A DNA stretch of 64,000 bases from Phocaeicola barnesiae DSM 18169 = JCM 13652 (GTDB taxonomy: Bacteria > Bacteroidota > Bacteroidia > Bacteroidales > Bacteroidaceae): contig NZ_KB894650.1 of assembly GCF_000374585.1 (NCBI RefSeq), positions 124,001 to 188,000 of the forward strand. Reading direction: 5' to 3'. The translations under genes and the position numbers were made by a program. Positions 27,853 to 37,106 of the stretch are shown here, piece by piece (positions within the stretch are counted from its first letter, which is position 1; each line of letters opens with the position of its first letter). The notes beneath the pieces are model-generated. The model was not told the origin of the DNA. It searched no databases and worked only from the letters and a program-made list of their open reading frames with translations.

Positions 27853-29211
27853 TTAGAGACCGTATTTTTTCATCTTGTTATACAAAGTCTGCCGGGTGAT
27901 TCCCAACTGTGCAGCTACAGCCGACAGATTTCCCCGACAGGTATCCAAGGCTTGGACAATCATCTTCTTTTCCATCTCTTCCAATGTAGATACAGGAACT
28001 TCGGAAACTTCCTGACGGCGGTCGGACAATTGGAACAGCTCAGCCGACAGGCAGGTATCGTCACAGATGATGACAGCCTTCTCCACGGCATGTTCCAGTT
28101 CGCGGATATTGCCATACCAGGGATGCTGACGCAACTTAACCTGAGCATCATCCGTCAAGTGGACCAACGGTCTGTCATACTGCTTGCAGAAACAGGCGAT
28201 GAAACGTTCAGCCAGTGGAACGATGTCTTCGGTCCGCTCACGCAGAGCAGGTATTTCCAGATGAATGGTATTGATGCGGTAAAACAAGTCTTCACGGAAT
28301 TCGTTCCGGGCTACCAGATCAGGCAGGTTACGGTTCGTGGCACAAATCAGCCGGATATCGACCGGAATGGAAGTATTGCTTCCCACACGGACAATGCTCC
28401 GTCGTTGGATAGCTGTCAGCAGCTTGGCCTGCAGATGATAAGGCAGGTTACCTATCTCATCCAGGAAAAGCGTACTCCGGTGTGCGGCCTCGAATTTACC
28501 GGGACGGTCTGCATGCGCATCAGTAAACGCTCCCTTCACATGCCCGAACAGTTCGCTTTCGAACAGCGTTTCAGAAACGGCTCCCATATCCACACAGACC
28601 ATCTCCTGTTGCCGCCGCAGGGAAAGCCGGTGGATTTCGCGTGCCAACATTTCCTTACCCGTACCGTTCTCGCCGGTTATCAGGATATTGGCGTCTGTAG
28701 GAGCCACCTTCTCGGTCAACATCCGCAACTGCTGCATGACCGGACTTTCACCCCAATACATCCGAATTTCACCTCCTTTATCCATATGTACAGAACGGCT
28801 GACTTTTTTCTCTTTGGAACAACCTTGAGCGGCCGTAAGCAACGTATCTACCAACTTCTGGTTATCCCATGGCTTGACTACAAAATCTGCGGCTCCTTCC
28901 TTAATACCTTTCACAGCCAGGTCAATATCAGCGTAGGCCGTGAAGAGTACAACCGGCAAATCGGGGCATTGCCGTTTGATTTCATGCAACCAGTACAGTC
29001 CTTCGTTTCCGGTATTGAGACTAGCCGTAAAGTTCATGTCGAGCAGGACAACGTGCCACTCCTCCCCACGTAATTCAACAGGCAAAGTCGTAGGAGAAGA
29101 CAAGGTTCTGACGATACGGAAGTACGGTTTCAGCAGCAGCTGAAGCGCTGCCAGTACTCCCCGGTTGTCATCCACTATCAGGATATTTCTGTTTTTCATG
29201 TTCGTGTTCAT
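27853..29211 (-). CDS. Sigma54-dependent NtrC-type response regulator
   Basis: Response regulator and bacterial enhancer-binding protein of about 452 residues. The receiver domain begins ILIVDDNRGVLAALQ and has the acceptor Asp in VVLLDMNF. The AAA+ domain has Walker A ITGENGTGKEMLAREI, a GAFTDA variant of the sigma54-contact loop GAFTGA, and TLFLDEIGNLP. The C-terminal Fis-type HTH is NLSAVAAQLGITRQTLYNKMKKYGL. I chose the ATG at 29211 (MNTNMK); 29199 is also possible. The frame extends to 29277, but that extension has no REC homology and covers a hairpin. It is divergent from a three-gene ABC operon carrying a sigma54 promoter, its probable target. Confidence 0.93.
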   Translation of the reverse strand: MNTNMKNRNILIVDDNRGVLAALQLLLKPYFRIVRTLSSPTTLPVELRGEEWHVVLLDMNFTASLNTGNEGLYWLHEIKRQCPDLPVVLFTAYADIDLAVKGIKEGAADFVVKPWDNQKLVDTLLTAAQGCSKEKKVSRSVHMDKGGEIRMYWGESPVMQQLRMLTEKVAPTDANILITGENGTGKEMLAREIHRLSLRRQQEMVCVDMGAVSETLFESELFGHVKGAFTDAHADRPGKFEAAHRSTLFLDEIGNLPYHLQAKLLTAIQRRSIVRVGSNTSIPVDIRLICATNRNLPDLVARNEFREDLFYRINTIHLEIPALRERTEDIVPLAERFIACFCKQYDRPLVHLTDDAQVKLRQHPWYGNIRELEHAVEKAVIICDDTCLSAELFQLSDRRQEVSEVPVSTLEEMEKKMIVQALDTCRGNLSAVAAQLGITRQTLYNKMKKYGL

Positions 29212-29216
29212 GTGTG

Positions 29217-29270
29217 CGAAGATAGCAGGAATAAACGGCTCTGCCAAACAAAAACCGGACAATCGTCCGG
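29217..29270 (-). promoter_or_regulatory. Leader of the response-regulator gene: hairpin plus -7 box
   Basis: On the minus strand CCGGAC-GATT-GTCCGG (29270-29255) is followed by TTTTTG, an intrinsic-terminator shape. About 30 bp downstream TATCTTCG (29224-29217), a near match to TAnnTTTG, lies only 5 bp from the ATG at 29211. The hairpin would insulate the gene from leftward read-through. If the -7 box is used, the mRNA is nearly leaderless. Confidence 0.5.
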
Positions 29271-29298
29271 TGGTCATTCCCTGCGGGAAAGCCGTCCA

Positions 29299-29337
29299 TG
29301 TCTAATTTTTAGACACCTCCTGTCTAATTATTTGACA
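29299..29337. promoter_or_regulatory. Tandem 17-bp palindromes, probable enhancer for the NtrC-type regulator
   Basis: TGTCTAATTTTTAGACA (29299-29315) is a perfect inverted repeat, TGTCTAA around TTT. A second site, TGTCTAATTATTTGACA (29321-29337), differs at one arm base. Their centres are 22 bp apart, two helical turns, as for paired dimer sites. They lie 54-92 bp upstream of the sigma54 promoter at 29392, the usual range for NtrC-type activators. Confidence 0.72.
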
Positions 29338-29391
29338 CTTCACATAAGCCTCTAAAATGTCTCTCCGCTGTATACCAACGACATAAGGAAA

Positions 29392-29407
29392 TGGCACGGT
29401 TTCTGCA
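29392..29407 (+). promoter_or_regulatory. Sigma54 (-24/-12) promoter of the ABC operon
   Basis: TGGCACGGTTTCTGCA matches the sigma54 consensus TGGCACG-N4-TTGCA at all but one position. The invariant GG (29393-29394) and GC (29405-29406) are separated by the required 10 bp. The ATG of the first permease is 45 bp downstream. No TAnnTTTG box lies in this gap on the plus strand. Confidence 0.78.
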
Positions 29408-29451
29408 ATTGGAAAGATAAAAAATTACGAAAAAACTGAATCCATAAACCC

Positions 29452-31758
29452 ATGAAACAGATTTACTACGTTATCCAGACCCTGATTCACGGAAAGGAAA
29501 GCATTCCTTTCAAGGTGATATCCCTTGCCATGGGACTCGGCATGAGCATCCTGCTCTTTGCCCGGGTAGCCTACGAACAAAGTTACGATACCTGCTTCCG
29601 CGACTACAACCGCATCTATCAGGTATGGTCCATATTCCTCATGGAAGGTGAAAACCCCGAACCGCAAACCATGAACATGGGACCTCTGGCCGGAGTTATT
29701 CTTGAAAGCTTTCCGAAGGAAGTAGAAAGCGCCACCTGCACCAACCATTACCTGGCTTCATGGCCTCTCTACTACGGCAATGTCCGTTTCAACGAAAAGA
29801 AAATTTGCGCCGATTCCCTGTTCTTCCAGACCATGGGCATTGAGGTATTGAGCGGAAATCCGGTACAGGACCTCCAGCAGCCCAATGTCATCTACCTGAG
29901 CAAGAACCTCGCCGAACGGATGTTCGGTGGAGAAAATCCCATCGGCAAAGTCATCAGCTACAACCATGAACGGGATTTAACCGTACGCGGGACCTACAAC
30001 GATATTCCGGACAATACCACTGTAAAAGCCGATGCCGTCATTTCCATGCCTCCGGCCTGGGCTGCCACACAACAAAACTACTCCTGGGACGGTGGAGATT
30101 CCTATTATCAATATGTACGTCTGCGTCCGGAAGTAGATGTAGAAGCCCTCAATAACCGGATGAAAAAAATGGCAGAAAAATATCTGCCCGCCCGGGACAG
30201 TTGGAGCTATACCGCTTATGTCAAACCCTTGCGCGATACCTTCCGCGAACAGGATGATGTGAAACGGATGTATACCATCATGATGACCCTGGGACTTTCC
30301 ATCCTCTTCATTACAGCACTCAACTATGCCCTAGTTTCCATCTCTTCATTAAGCCGAAGGGCCAAGATGGTAGGCGTACACAAATGCAGCGGGGCCAGTG
30401 GAAGCGGAATCTTTGGCATGTTCATGCTGGAGACCTGTGCCGTCATCATCCTGGCTCTCCTCGTAATGGTGCTGCTGTTAATAGGTTTCCGCGATTTTGT
30501 GGAAGATACCGCCTCCACCAAACTGACGAATCTTTTCGATGGAAGTCGTCTATGGGTACCGGCCGCTACAGTAGCTTTATTATTACTGGTAGGCGGTGTA
30601 CTGCCCGGCCGGTTGTTTGCCCGCATTCCCGTCACCCAAGTGTTCCGCCGCTATACCGAAGGTAAAAAAGGCTGGAAACGGCCGCTGCTGTTCATCCAGT
30701 TTGCAGGTGTTGCCTTTATCTGCGGACTGATGTGCATGGTCATGATGCAATACCGCTATGTCATGAGTAAGGATATGGGGTTCAAGACCGAGCGGATAGC
30801 CTATACTTACCAATATTTCAAATCAGCAGAGGAATCAGACAATGCCTATAATTACTTCCGCTCCCTCCCATACATAGCAAATGTTTCCTCCGCTTACGGC
30901 AATCCGCTGGACGGTTACAGTGGCTGTTTCATCAACGGTGAGAACGGTGAAGCTCTCTTCTCCGCCCGCTTCGATGCCTGCATGGACAACTATTACGACC
31001 TGATGGGCATCCAACTGAAGGAAGGCCGACTACCACGCGATTACAATGAGGCTGTTATCAATGAGACGTTTGTGGACCTGATGAAATGGGACAAAGAAGC
31101 CATAGGACGCATAGTACACACCCTGGGAGATAACATTACCGTATGTGGCGTAGTGAAAGATTTCCAGATAAACGGTTTTTATGCAGAACCTATGCCCTAC
31201 ATCGGCTTCAATACACGGCGTTTCAACAACGAACTTCATTTTCTGCTGAAAGAACCTTTCACTGAAAACCTGCAACGCCTGACCCAAGATGCCGCAAAAG
31301 CTTTCCCGGACAAGACCATCGACTTTACTTCCATGGAAGAAAGCATGCGAACCATATACAACCCTGTCCGTGTGTTCCGCAATGCCACTGTAGTAGCCGG
31401 AGTAGTCATGTTCTTCATCATGCTTATGGGGCTGCTGGGTTACACAACCGATGAAGTGCAGCGTCGAAGCAAAGAGATAGCCATCCGCAAGGTAAATGGT
31501 GCCGAAGCCTTGGACATCCTCCGCCTGTTGGGGAATGATGTCCTTTGGGTAGCCATCCCGGCTGTAATCATAGGTATAGCCTTGTCAGGCTATGTCAACA
31601 ACCTATGGATAAACGCATTCACAGCCCAAGTATCGATGTCGGTTGCCGCCTACCTGGGAATCGGACTGGCTGTACTGGCAGTCATCATCTCCTGCGTACT
31701 GATAAAAGCGTGGCGGATAGCCAACGAAAATCCGGTAAAGAGTATCAAAAGCGAATAA
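29452..31758 (+). CDS. MacB/FtsX-type ABC permease 1
   Basis: 768-residue inner-membrane permease with two tandem MacB periplasmic-core/FtsX units. There is an N-terminal TM (VISLAMGLGMSILLFARVAY) and a first periplasmic domain (about 45-270). A middle set of TMs follows [19 protein letters not shown], then a second TM-anchored domain begins RPLLFIQFAGVAFICGL. Three C-terminal TMs follow [17 protein letters not shown]. Both [10 protein letters not shown] and [10 protein letters not shown] are coupling-loop motifs contacting the ATPase. Such permeases drive mechanotransmission or lipoprotein/peptide export rather than import. It is the first gene of a sigma54-type operon and pairs with the related permease at 32467. 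Confidence 0.9.
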   Translation: MKQIYYVIQTLIHGKESIPFKVISLAMGLGMSILLFARVAYEQSYDTCFRDYNRIYQVWSIFLMEGENPEPQTMNMGPLAGVILESFPKEVESATCTNHYLASWPLYYGNVRFNEKKICADSLFFQTMGIEVLSGNPVQDLQQPNVIYLSKNLAERMFGGENPIGKVISYNHERDLTVRGTYNDIPDNTTVKADAVISMPPAWAATQQNYSWDGGDSYYQYVRLRPEVDVEALNNRMKKMAEKYLPARDSWSYTAYVKPLRDTFREQDDVKRMYTIMMTLGLSILFITALNYALVSISSLSRRAKMVGVHKCSGASGSGIFGMFMLETCAVIILALLVMVLLLIGFRDFVEDTASTKLTNLFDGSRLWVPAATVALLLLVGGVLPGRLFARIPVTQVFRRYTEGKKGWKRPLLFIQFAGVAFICGLMCMVMMQYRYVMSKDMGFKTERIAYTYQYFKSAEESDNAYNYFRSLPYIANVSSAYGNPLDGYSGCFINGENGEALFSARFDACMDNYYDLMGIQLKEGRLPRDYNEAVINETFVDLMKWDKEAIGRIVHTLGDNITVCGVVKDFQINGFYAEPMPYIGFNTRRFNNELHFLLKEPFTENLQRLTQDAAKAFPDKTIDFTSMEESMRTIYNPVRVFRNATVVAGVVMFFIMLMGLLGYTTDEVQRRSKEIAIRKVNGAEALDILRLLGNDVLWVAIPAVIIGIALSGYVNNLWINAFTAQVSMSVAAYLGIGLAVLAVIISCVLIKAWRIANENPVKSIKSE

Positions 31759-31779
31759 ATAATCTAAATACATTGAACC

Positions 31780-32457
31780 ATGATTGAAATCAACAACCTT
31801 AGCAAAGTCTTCCGTACCTCGGAAGTGGAAACCGTAGCATTGAACCAAGTAAACCTTCAGGTAAACGAAGGGGAATTCGTAGCCATCATGGGCCCTTCGG
31901 GCTGTGGCAAGTCTACCCTGCTGAACATTCTGGGACTGCTGGACAATCCCACCGAAGGCAGCTACAAGCTGTTCGGACAGGAAGTGGCTGACCTGCACGA
32001 AAAAGACCGTACCCGCGTACGCAAGGGCAAGATAGGCTTCGTTTTCCAGAGTTTCAACCTGATAGACGAACTCAATGTCTTCGAGAACGTAGAGTTACCA
32101 TTGACTTATCTCGGATGCAAGGCTGCAGAGCGGAAACAGCGGGTACAGGAAATACTGAAACGCATGAACATCAGCCACCGCGCCAAACATTTTCCCCAGC
32201 AGCTCTCCGGCGGACAGCAGCAGCGTGTAGCCATCGCCCGTGCCGTAGTCACGAATCCCAAACTGATTCTGGCCGACGAACCGACCGGTAACCTCGACTC
32301 GAAGAACGGAGCCGAAGTAATGAACCTGCTGACCGAACTGAACAAGGAAGGGACAACCGTCATCATGGTGACACACTCACAGCACGACGCATCGTTCGCC
32401 CACCGCACCGTACACCTGTTCGACGGAAGCATCGTTTCAAGCAACATCAACCTATAG
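31780..32457 (+). CDS. ABC transporter ATP-binding protein (MacB/LolD-like)
   Basis: 225-residue ATPase. It has Walker [13 protein letters not shown] (about 37-48), Q-loop [12 protein letters not shown], signature [14 protein letters not shown], Walker [14 protein letters not shown] and switch His in [11 protein letters not shown]. The LDNPTEG and NLDS context is that of the MacB/LolD/FtsE class that partners FtsX-type permeases. It lies between the two permease genes (21-bp and 9-bp gaps) and presumably powers a heterodimer of both. Confidence 0.95.
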   Translation: MIEINNLSKVFRTSEVETVALNQVNLQVNEGEFVAIMGPSGCGKSTLLNILGLLDNPTEGSYKLFGQEVADLHEKDRTRVRKGKIGFVFQSFNLIDELNVFENVELPLTYLGCKAAERKQRVQEILKRMNISHRAKHFPQQLSGGQQQRVAIARAVVTNPKLILADEPTGNLDSKNGAEVMNLLTELNKEGTTVIMVTHSQHDASFAHRTVHLFDGSIVSSNINL

Positions 32458-32466
32458 ACCGAGAAC

Positions 32467-34788
32467 ATGAGACAGTTATATTATACTTTACAGACCTTGC
32501 TCCGCGGACAGGGTGGCACCTTGGAAAAACTGATATCTCTCACGTTGGGACTGGTGATGGGTGTGTTGCTCTTTGCGCAGATAGTCTACGAACTGAGCTT
32601 CGACCGTTTCTATCCGAACCCTGAGACACTGGTCATGTTACGCATGAGGGAAGTACGCCAGGGAGTACCTGAACGCGAATATAACTACGGCACCTACCGT
32701 CCGGCAGCAGCCGACCTCAGTGAGGCCTTTCCGGAGCTGATAAAGAGTGCCTGTCTGACATCCAATTTCTGGCAACCGACCATCTATAAAGACGACAAGA
32801 AACTGGAAAACATACAAACCCTTTTCGCCGATACGGCCTACTTCCAGACCACCGGCCTGCAACTGCTACAGGGTACCCCAAAAGATTTGGGAGTACAGGG
32901 CAATGCCTTTATCTCGCAACGGAAAGCCCGCGAACTCTACGGCGATGAAAATCCCATAGGCAAAGAACTTTCCATAGAAAAGCTGTTCAACGTTACCATC
33001 CGGGGTGTCTATGCCGATATACCCGGCAACAGCATCATGCCCCACGACCTGCTACTCTCCATGGCTGCCATGGACTGGTCCTTCGGGGCAGGCACATGGG
33101 GGACGAACAATCTCTACGGCGTCCTGTTCCGCCTGAAGCAGGCTGCCGACGTAGCTACCATGAACAGCCGCATCCAGAAAGCCGTAGAGCAATATACCGA
33201 CACACACTTGGGAGACGATGTAGTGACCGAGTACAGCATCTTGCCTTTATATAAAGTCTACCGTTCTTTCCCTGACAGTACACGACGACTGGTCATCCTC
33301 GGTGTATTGGGCTTCTCCATTTTCTTTGTCTCTGTCCTGAACTACGTGCTGCGTGCCGTAGCTACCATGAGCCGACGTGCCAAAATGGTAGGCGTACATA
33401 AATGCTGCGGTGCCGACGGCTGGCACATCCTTTCCATGTTCCTTTGGGAAACAGGGCTGCTGGTAGTGGCCTCCATCCTCTGCGGAGGGATTTTGTTATG
33501 GCTGTTGCGCGAACAAGTGGAAGAACTGTTGGGAAGCAGTCTGTCCGATCTTTTCACAGGACAGACACTCTACATTCCTTTGGGAACAGTACTGTTGCTT
33601 TTCATTGTGGCCGGTGTAGTGCCGGGACGTATCTATGCCCGGATTCCCGTAACCCAGGTATTCCGCCGTTACACAGACGGCAAGCGTTCGTGGAAACGCG
33701 GTCTGCTGTTCATACAGTTCATCGGTATGTCCTTCATCGGCGGACTGCTGCTGACTACCGTATGGCAATATCACGACCTGATGAACCGTAGCGTTGGCTT
33801 CCGTTCCGAGGGACTGGCTGTAGGAACAGCAACGGGCAACATCAAGCGGGCCATTGGCGTGGCCGATGCCATCCGCCGCGAGCCTTATATAGAAGCTGTG
33901 GGCGCCAGCAGCAACAGCCTTCTGGCCCATTACAGCACCAACCGTTTGACTGACAATCAGGGGAATTTCATCTGTCCTCTGCACTTCCTGATAATAGACA
34001 AAGACTTGCCACAAGTAACAGGGATGAAGCTGATTGAAGGTCATTGGCCTCAGCACCGGGGCGAATCCGTGGTGGGACTTACCACTGTGGAAACATTGAA
34101 ATGGGGCGACACAGCCATCGGACATCAGTTACCCATCGACCCCTCCTGGGCAGGATTAGAAGAGCCTCCTGTAGTGGTGGGTGTAGTGGAGGACGTACGC
34201 AACATGGGATTCTTCGAAAGCCAGACTTGCACAGCTTTCATTCTGAATGACCGTGTACGTACTTTCAACGTCCGTCTGAAAAATCCGGTGGAAGATAATC
34301 TGAAAAAGCTCAACGACTTCGTCAAGTCCACTTACCCCGATCTGGCCCTGGAATTTACCACCTACCAGGAAATCCGTCAGGAACAGAATGCCAGTGTTTC
34401 CGCTTTCCGCAATACGGTATGGGTTACTACCGGCTGCATCATCCTGATTGTACTGATGGGACTTATCGGTTATGTCAGTGACGAAACCCAGCGTCGGAGC
34501 AAGGAAATAGCCATCCGCAAAGTAAACGGTGCCGAAGCCGGCAACATCCTGGGTATGCTTTCGATAGATATCCTGAAGATAGCTGTCGTAGCAGTAGCGG
34601 CAGGTATGGCATCCGCTTGGTATGTCTCCGGCCAGTGGATGCAGCAGTTTGCCGACAGCCAATTGCTCTCTCCCCTGTGGTATGTCCTTCTTGCCCTCCT
34701 GCTGTTAATGCTGATAGTAACAGTAGTAGTCTGCAAGGCATGGCGCATCGCCAACGAGAATCCGGTAGTGAGCATCAAGAGCGAATAA
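32467..34788 (+). CDS. MacB/FtsX-type ABC permease 2
   Basis: 773-residue paralogue of the permease at 29452 with the same layout: N-terminal TM ([20 protein letters not shown]), periplasmic domain, [18 protein letters not shown] coupling loop, middle TMs, second periplasmic domain and [19 protein letters not shown] before the last TMs. The two are clearly homologous but diverged in the periplasmic parts, so they are likely the two different halves of one transporter rather than a recent duplication. Substrate unknown; envelope stress or export of a toxic compound would suit the regulation. Confidence 0.9.
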   Translation: MRQLYYTLQTLLRGQGGTLEKLISLTLGLVMGVLLFAQIVYELSFDRFYPNPETLVMLRMREVRQGVPEREYNYGTYRPAAADLSEAFPELIKSACLTSNFWQPTIYKDDKKLENIQTLFADTAYFQTTGLQLLQGTPKDLGVQGNAFISQRKARELYGDENPIGKELSIEKLFNVTIRGVYADIPGNSIMPHDLLLSMAAMDWSFGAGTWGTNNLYGVLFRLKQAADVATMNSRIQKAVEQYTDTHLGDDVVTEYSILPLYKVYRSFPDSTRRLVILGVLGFSIFFVSVLNYVLRAVATMSRRAKMVGVHKCCGADGWHILSMFLWETGLLVVASILCGGILLWLLREQVEELLGSSLSDLFTGQTLYIPLGTVLLLFIVAGVVPGRIYARIPVTQVFRRYTDGKRSWKRGLLFIQFIGMSFIGGLLLTTVWQYHDLMNRSVGFRSEGLAVGTATGNIKRAIGVADAIRREPYIEAVGASSNSLLAHYSTNRLTDNQGNFICPLHFLIIDKDLPQVTGMKLIEGHWPQHRGESVVGLTTVETLKWGDTAIGHQLPIDPSWAGLEEPPVVVGVVEDVRNMGFFESQTCTAFILNDRVRTFNVRLKNPVEDNLKKLNDFVKSTYPDLALEFTTYQEIRQEQNASVSAFRNTVWVTTGCIILIVLMGLIGYVSDETQRRSKEIAIRKVNGAEAGNILGMLSIDILKIAVVAVAAGMASAWYVSGQWMQQFADSQLLSPLWYVLLALLLLMLIVTVVVCKAWRIANENPVVSIKSE

Positions 34789-34818
34789 CCCTTCTCTCGA
34801 ATAAAGGAAAGATTACGG

Positions 34819-34854
34819 CAGGCGCGGTGTAAACGGTACACTGCGCCTGTTTTT
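34819..34854 (+). terminator. Intrinsic terminator of the ABC operon
   Basis: CAGGCGCGGTGTA (34819-34831) pairs with TACACTGCGCCTG (34837-34849) with one mismatch and a 5-nt loop, followed by TTTTT at 34850-34854. Confidence 0.88.
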
Positions 34855-34928
34855 CATCCGGAGAGATTCCATTCACACATTCTTGCCGACTCTGTACCGA
34901 ACCATTCGGCAGATTGGACTATTTGTTG

Positions 34929-34936
34929 TATCTTTG
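34929..34936 (+). promoter_or_regulatory. -7 box TATCTTTG ahead of the Nim-like gene
   Basis: Full TAnnTTTG match 26 bp upstream of the ATG at 34963. Confidence 0.6.
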
Positions 34937-34962
34937 CTTCCGGAAACAGAAAAACGAAGCTT

Positions 34963-35451
34963 ATGAAATTCAACAACGAAAACATCAGACGACAAGACCG
35001 CACCCTGGACGAGAAGCGGGCTTTTGAAATCCTGAAAGAAGGAGAATACGGTATACTTTCCATGCAGTCGGAAGACGGACAGGGAGCCTACGGCATCCCC
35101 TTGAGTTATGTATGGGACAGAGGAAACTCCATCTACATCCACTGCGCTCCGATAGGCCGGAAACTGACTTGCATCGACCGTTGCCAACAAGTATCCTTCT
35201 GTGTGGTAGGAAGAACCAAGGTGATTCCCAATAAATTCACGACTGCATACGAAAGTGTAGTGATGAAATGTACCGCCCATCACGGCCTGCACGACGCAGA
35301 ACGCATGTCCGCCCTTTCCCTGCTTCTAAGCAAGTATTGTCCGAACGACAAGATGGTGGGTATGCAGTATGCCGAGAAATCGTTCTTCCGCACCGAAATC
35401 ATCCGGTTGGACATCGAGGAAGTGAGCGCCAAAAGCAAAGCACTCTTTTAA
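34963..35451 (+). CDS. Pyridoxamine 5'-phosphate oxidase-like flavoprotein (Nim-like)
   Basis: 162-residue split-barrel FMN-binding protein of the pyridoxamine-phosphate-oxidase-like superfamily, the group that contains the Bacteroides Nim nitroimidazole reductases. Motifs include EYGILSMQSEDGQGAYGIPLSYVW, IYIHCAPIGRKL (the conserved His region) and VSFCVVGRTKVIPNKFTTAYESV. C-terminal LDIEEVSAKSKAL is usual for chromosomal Nim-like proteins. Similarity at this level does not show metronidazole resistance. It is 12 bp upstream of a MATE exporter and probably cotranscribed with it. Confidence 0.85.
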   Translation: MKFNNENIRRQDRTLDEKRAFEILKEGEYGILSMQSEDGQGAYGIPLSYVWDRGNSIYIHCAPIGRKLTCIDRCQQVSFCVVGRTKVIPNKFTTAYESVVMKCTAHHGLHDAERMSALSLLLSKYCPNDKMVGMQYAEKSFFRTEIIRLDIEEVSAKSKALF

Positions 35452-35463
35452 TCCAGCCTGTAT

Positions 35464-36810
35464 ATGACACGCACCAAGACCAACACAGGGTACAGTAACA
35501 AGGAAATCTGGCAGATAGCCTACCCCATTCTCATCAGCCTCATCATGGAACAGCTCATCGGTATCACCGATACAGCATTCTTGGGACGGGTAGGCGAAGT
35601 GGAACTGGGAGCTTCGGCCATTGCCGGGGTCTATTACCTGGCCATCTTCATGATTGGATTCGGTTTCACCATCGGGTCCCAGATTCTCATTGCCCGACGG
35701 AACGGAGAGAAGAACTATACCGCCATCGGCCCTATCTTCTATCAGGGCTGTTACTTCCTGCTGCTTCTTGCCGCAGTGACTTTCAGTCTGACCCGATATT
35801 TCTCAGACGAGATTCTGGGTGCGCTGGTCAGTTCCGACCATATCCGTCAGGCTGCCGGCGATTACATCCACTGGCGTGTCTACGGATTCTTCTTCGCTTT
35901 CCTGGGAGCCATGTTCCGTGCGTTCTTCGTAGGTACGACACAGACCAAGACCCTGACACTGAACTCCATTGTCATGGTACTCTCGAATGTGGTATTCAAC
36001 TATACCCTGATTTTCGGAAAATTCGGTTTTCCCCCAATGGGTATTGCCGGAGCCGCCATCGGTTCCTCACTGGCCGAGCTGGTATCGTTACTGTTCTTCA
36101 TCGGCTACACCTTCACACGGATAGACTACCGGAAATACCGGCTGAACCGCATACCAACAGTACGTTTCGGTGAATTGAAACAAATCATGCGCATCTCCCT
36201 GTGGACCATGATACAGAACTTCATCTCCCTGTCCACATGGTTCCTGTTCTTCATCTTCATCGAGCACCTGGGTGAACGTCCGTTGGCCATCTCCAACATC
36301 ATCCGGAGCGTATCGAGCATCCCGTTCATGGCGGTCATCGCTTTCGCCTCTACCTGCGGTTCGCTCGTCAGCAACCAGATAGGCGCCGGGAATGCCGGAG
36401 TGGTACAGGCACTGATCCGTCAGCACATCCGTATCTGTACCTACGTGGTAGCTCCGCTGATTATCCTGATAGCCCTCTTTCCACGCCCGGTACTGCACAT
36501 CTATACCGACCTTCCGGACTTGATTACGGCAGCCATCCCTACCCTTTGGGTACTCTGCTCCACCTACCTGGTGACGATTCCGGGAAACATCTATTTCCAG
36601 TCGGTTTCGGGTACAGGAAATACGCAGGCTGCCTTCCTGTTGGAACTGGGTGCGCTGGCACTTTACCTGGTATACATCGGAGTAGTCATCCTGGGATTCC
36701 GTGCCGATGTAGCTTTCTGCTGGACTGCCGAACACGTATACGCCATCTGTATCTGGGTGGCCAGCTATTACTACATCCGCAAGGGAAGTTGGATGCAAAA
36801 GAAGATTTAG
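35464..36810 (+). CDS. MATE family efflux transporter
   Basis: 448-residue polytopic inner-membrane cation-coupled exporter with 12 predicted helices in two halves. The opening EIWQIAYPILISLIMEQLIGITDTAFLG and the second-half equivalent LWTMIQNFISLSTWFLFFIFIEHLG are typical, as are GEVELGASAIAGV and TIGSQILIARRNGEKN. Substrates are usually cationic drugs or metabolites. It shares a transcript with the Nim-like flavoprotein. A 7-bp stem (TTTAGGG/CCCTAAA, 36806-36827) straddles the stop, without a T tract. Confidence 0.92.
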   Translation: MTRTKTNTGYSNKEIWQIAYPILISLIMEQLIGITDTAFLGRVGEVELGASAIAGVYYLAIFMIGFGFTIGSQILIARRNGEKNYTAIGPIFYQGCYFLLLLAAVTFSLTRYFSDEILGALVSSDHIRQAAGDYIHWRVYGFFFAFLGAMFRAFFVGTTQTKTLTLNSIVMVLSNVVFNYTLIFGKFGFPPMGIAGAAIGSSLAELVSLLFFIGYTFTRIDYRKYRLNRIPTVRFGELKQIMRISLWTMIQNFISLSTWFLFFIFIEHLGERPLAISNIIRSVSSIPFMAVIAFASTCGSLVSNQIGAGNAGVVQALIRQHIRICTYVVAPLIILIALFPRPVLHIYTDLPDLITAAIPTLWVLCSTYLVTIPGNIYFQSVSGTGNTQAAFLLELGALALYLVYIGVVILGFRADVAFCWTAEHVYAICIWVASYYYIRKGSWMQKKI

Positions 36811-36875
36811 GGTCACACCTCCCTAAAAGACACCGGAGCTTACACTTCCCCATAAGGAATCAGTAACGATGATTT

Positions 36876-36908
36876 TTTGTTTTTTATGGAACCGACATAA
36901 AAAACAAA
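36876..36908. repeat. Perfect 13-bp inverted repeat
   Basis: TTTGTTTTTTATG (36876-36888) and CATAAAAAACAAA (36896-36908) are exact inverted copies around a 7-nt spacer (GAACCGA). A stem without G+C at the base is weak as a terminator, so an operator or end-of-element role is possible. Confidence 0.75.
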
Positions 36909-37053
36909 GATTTTCCGTAAATCTGTATAAGGAATATACCTCTTTGAAATCAAGAGAGTTAGAAGAATTACCTCGTTTTCAGGTAATGAGTTGGCAACCG
37001 TCCTAATTGACGTGGTCTGCATCGCTTTGCTTGTTCGGGAAACTCTTACGGTA

Positions 37054-37061
37054 CAAAGGTA
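37054..37061 (-). promoter_or_regulatory. Minus-strand -7-like box at the island edge
   Basis: Reads TACCTTTG on the minus strand and points away from the MFS gene into 36.8-37.0 kb, where no confident gene lies. It could be an orphaned chromosomal promoter. Confidence 0.4.
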
Positions 37062-37106
37062 TGAAAAATATTCAGACTGAAAGGATCATTCCAAAAATTA
37101 TTTTAG

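Larger units (their letters stand above)
36811..37106. other. Intergenic region at the left edge of a probable island
   Basis: This contains a perfect 13-bp A/T-rich inverted repeat (36876-36908), a small TTACCT/AGGTAA stem and a minus-strand TACCTTTG box (37054-37061). A 60-residue minus-strand frame (36840-37022) starts downstream of that box but has no recognisable family. It may be a leader, a truncated gene start or chance. Confidence 0.5.

Noticed and set aside
29211..29277. Longer N-terminus for the response regulator starting at 29277
   Set aside because: The extra 22 residues precede the receiver-domain start, show no homology, and span a terminator-like hairpin and a promoter box.
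34963..35451. A nitroimidazole (metronidazole) resistance gene call
   Set aside because: The protein is in the same superfamily as Nim, but superfamily membership does not show resistance and no IS-borne promoter lies upstream.
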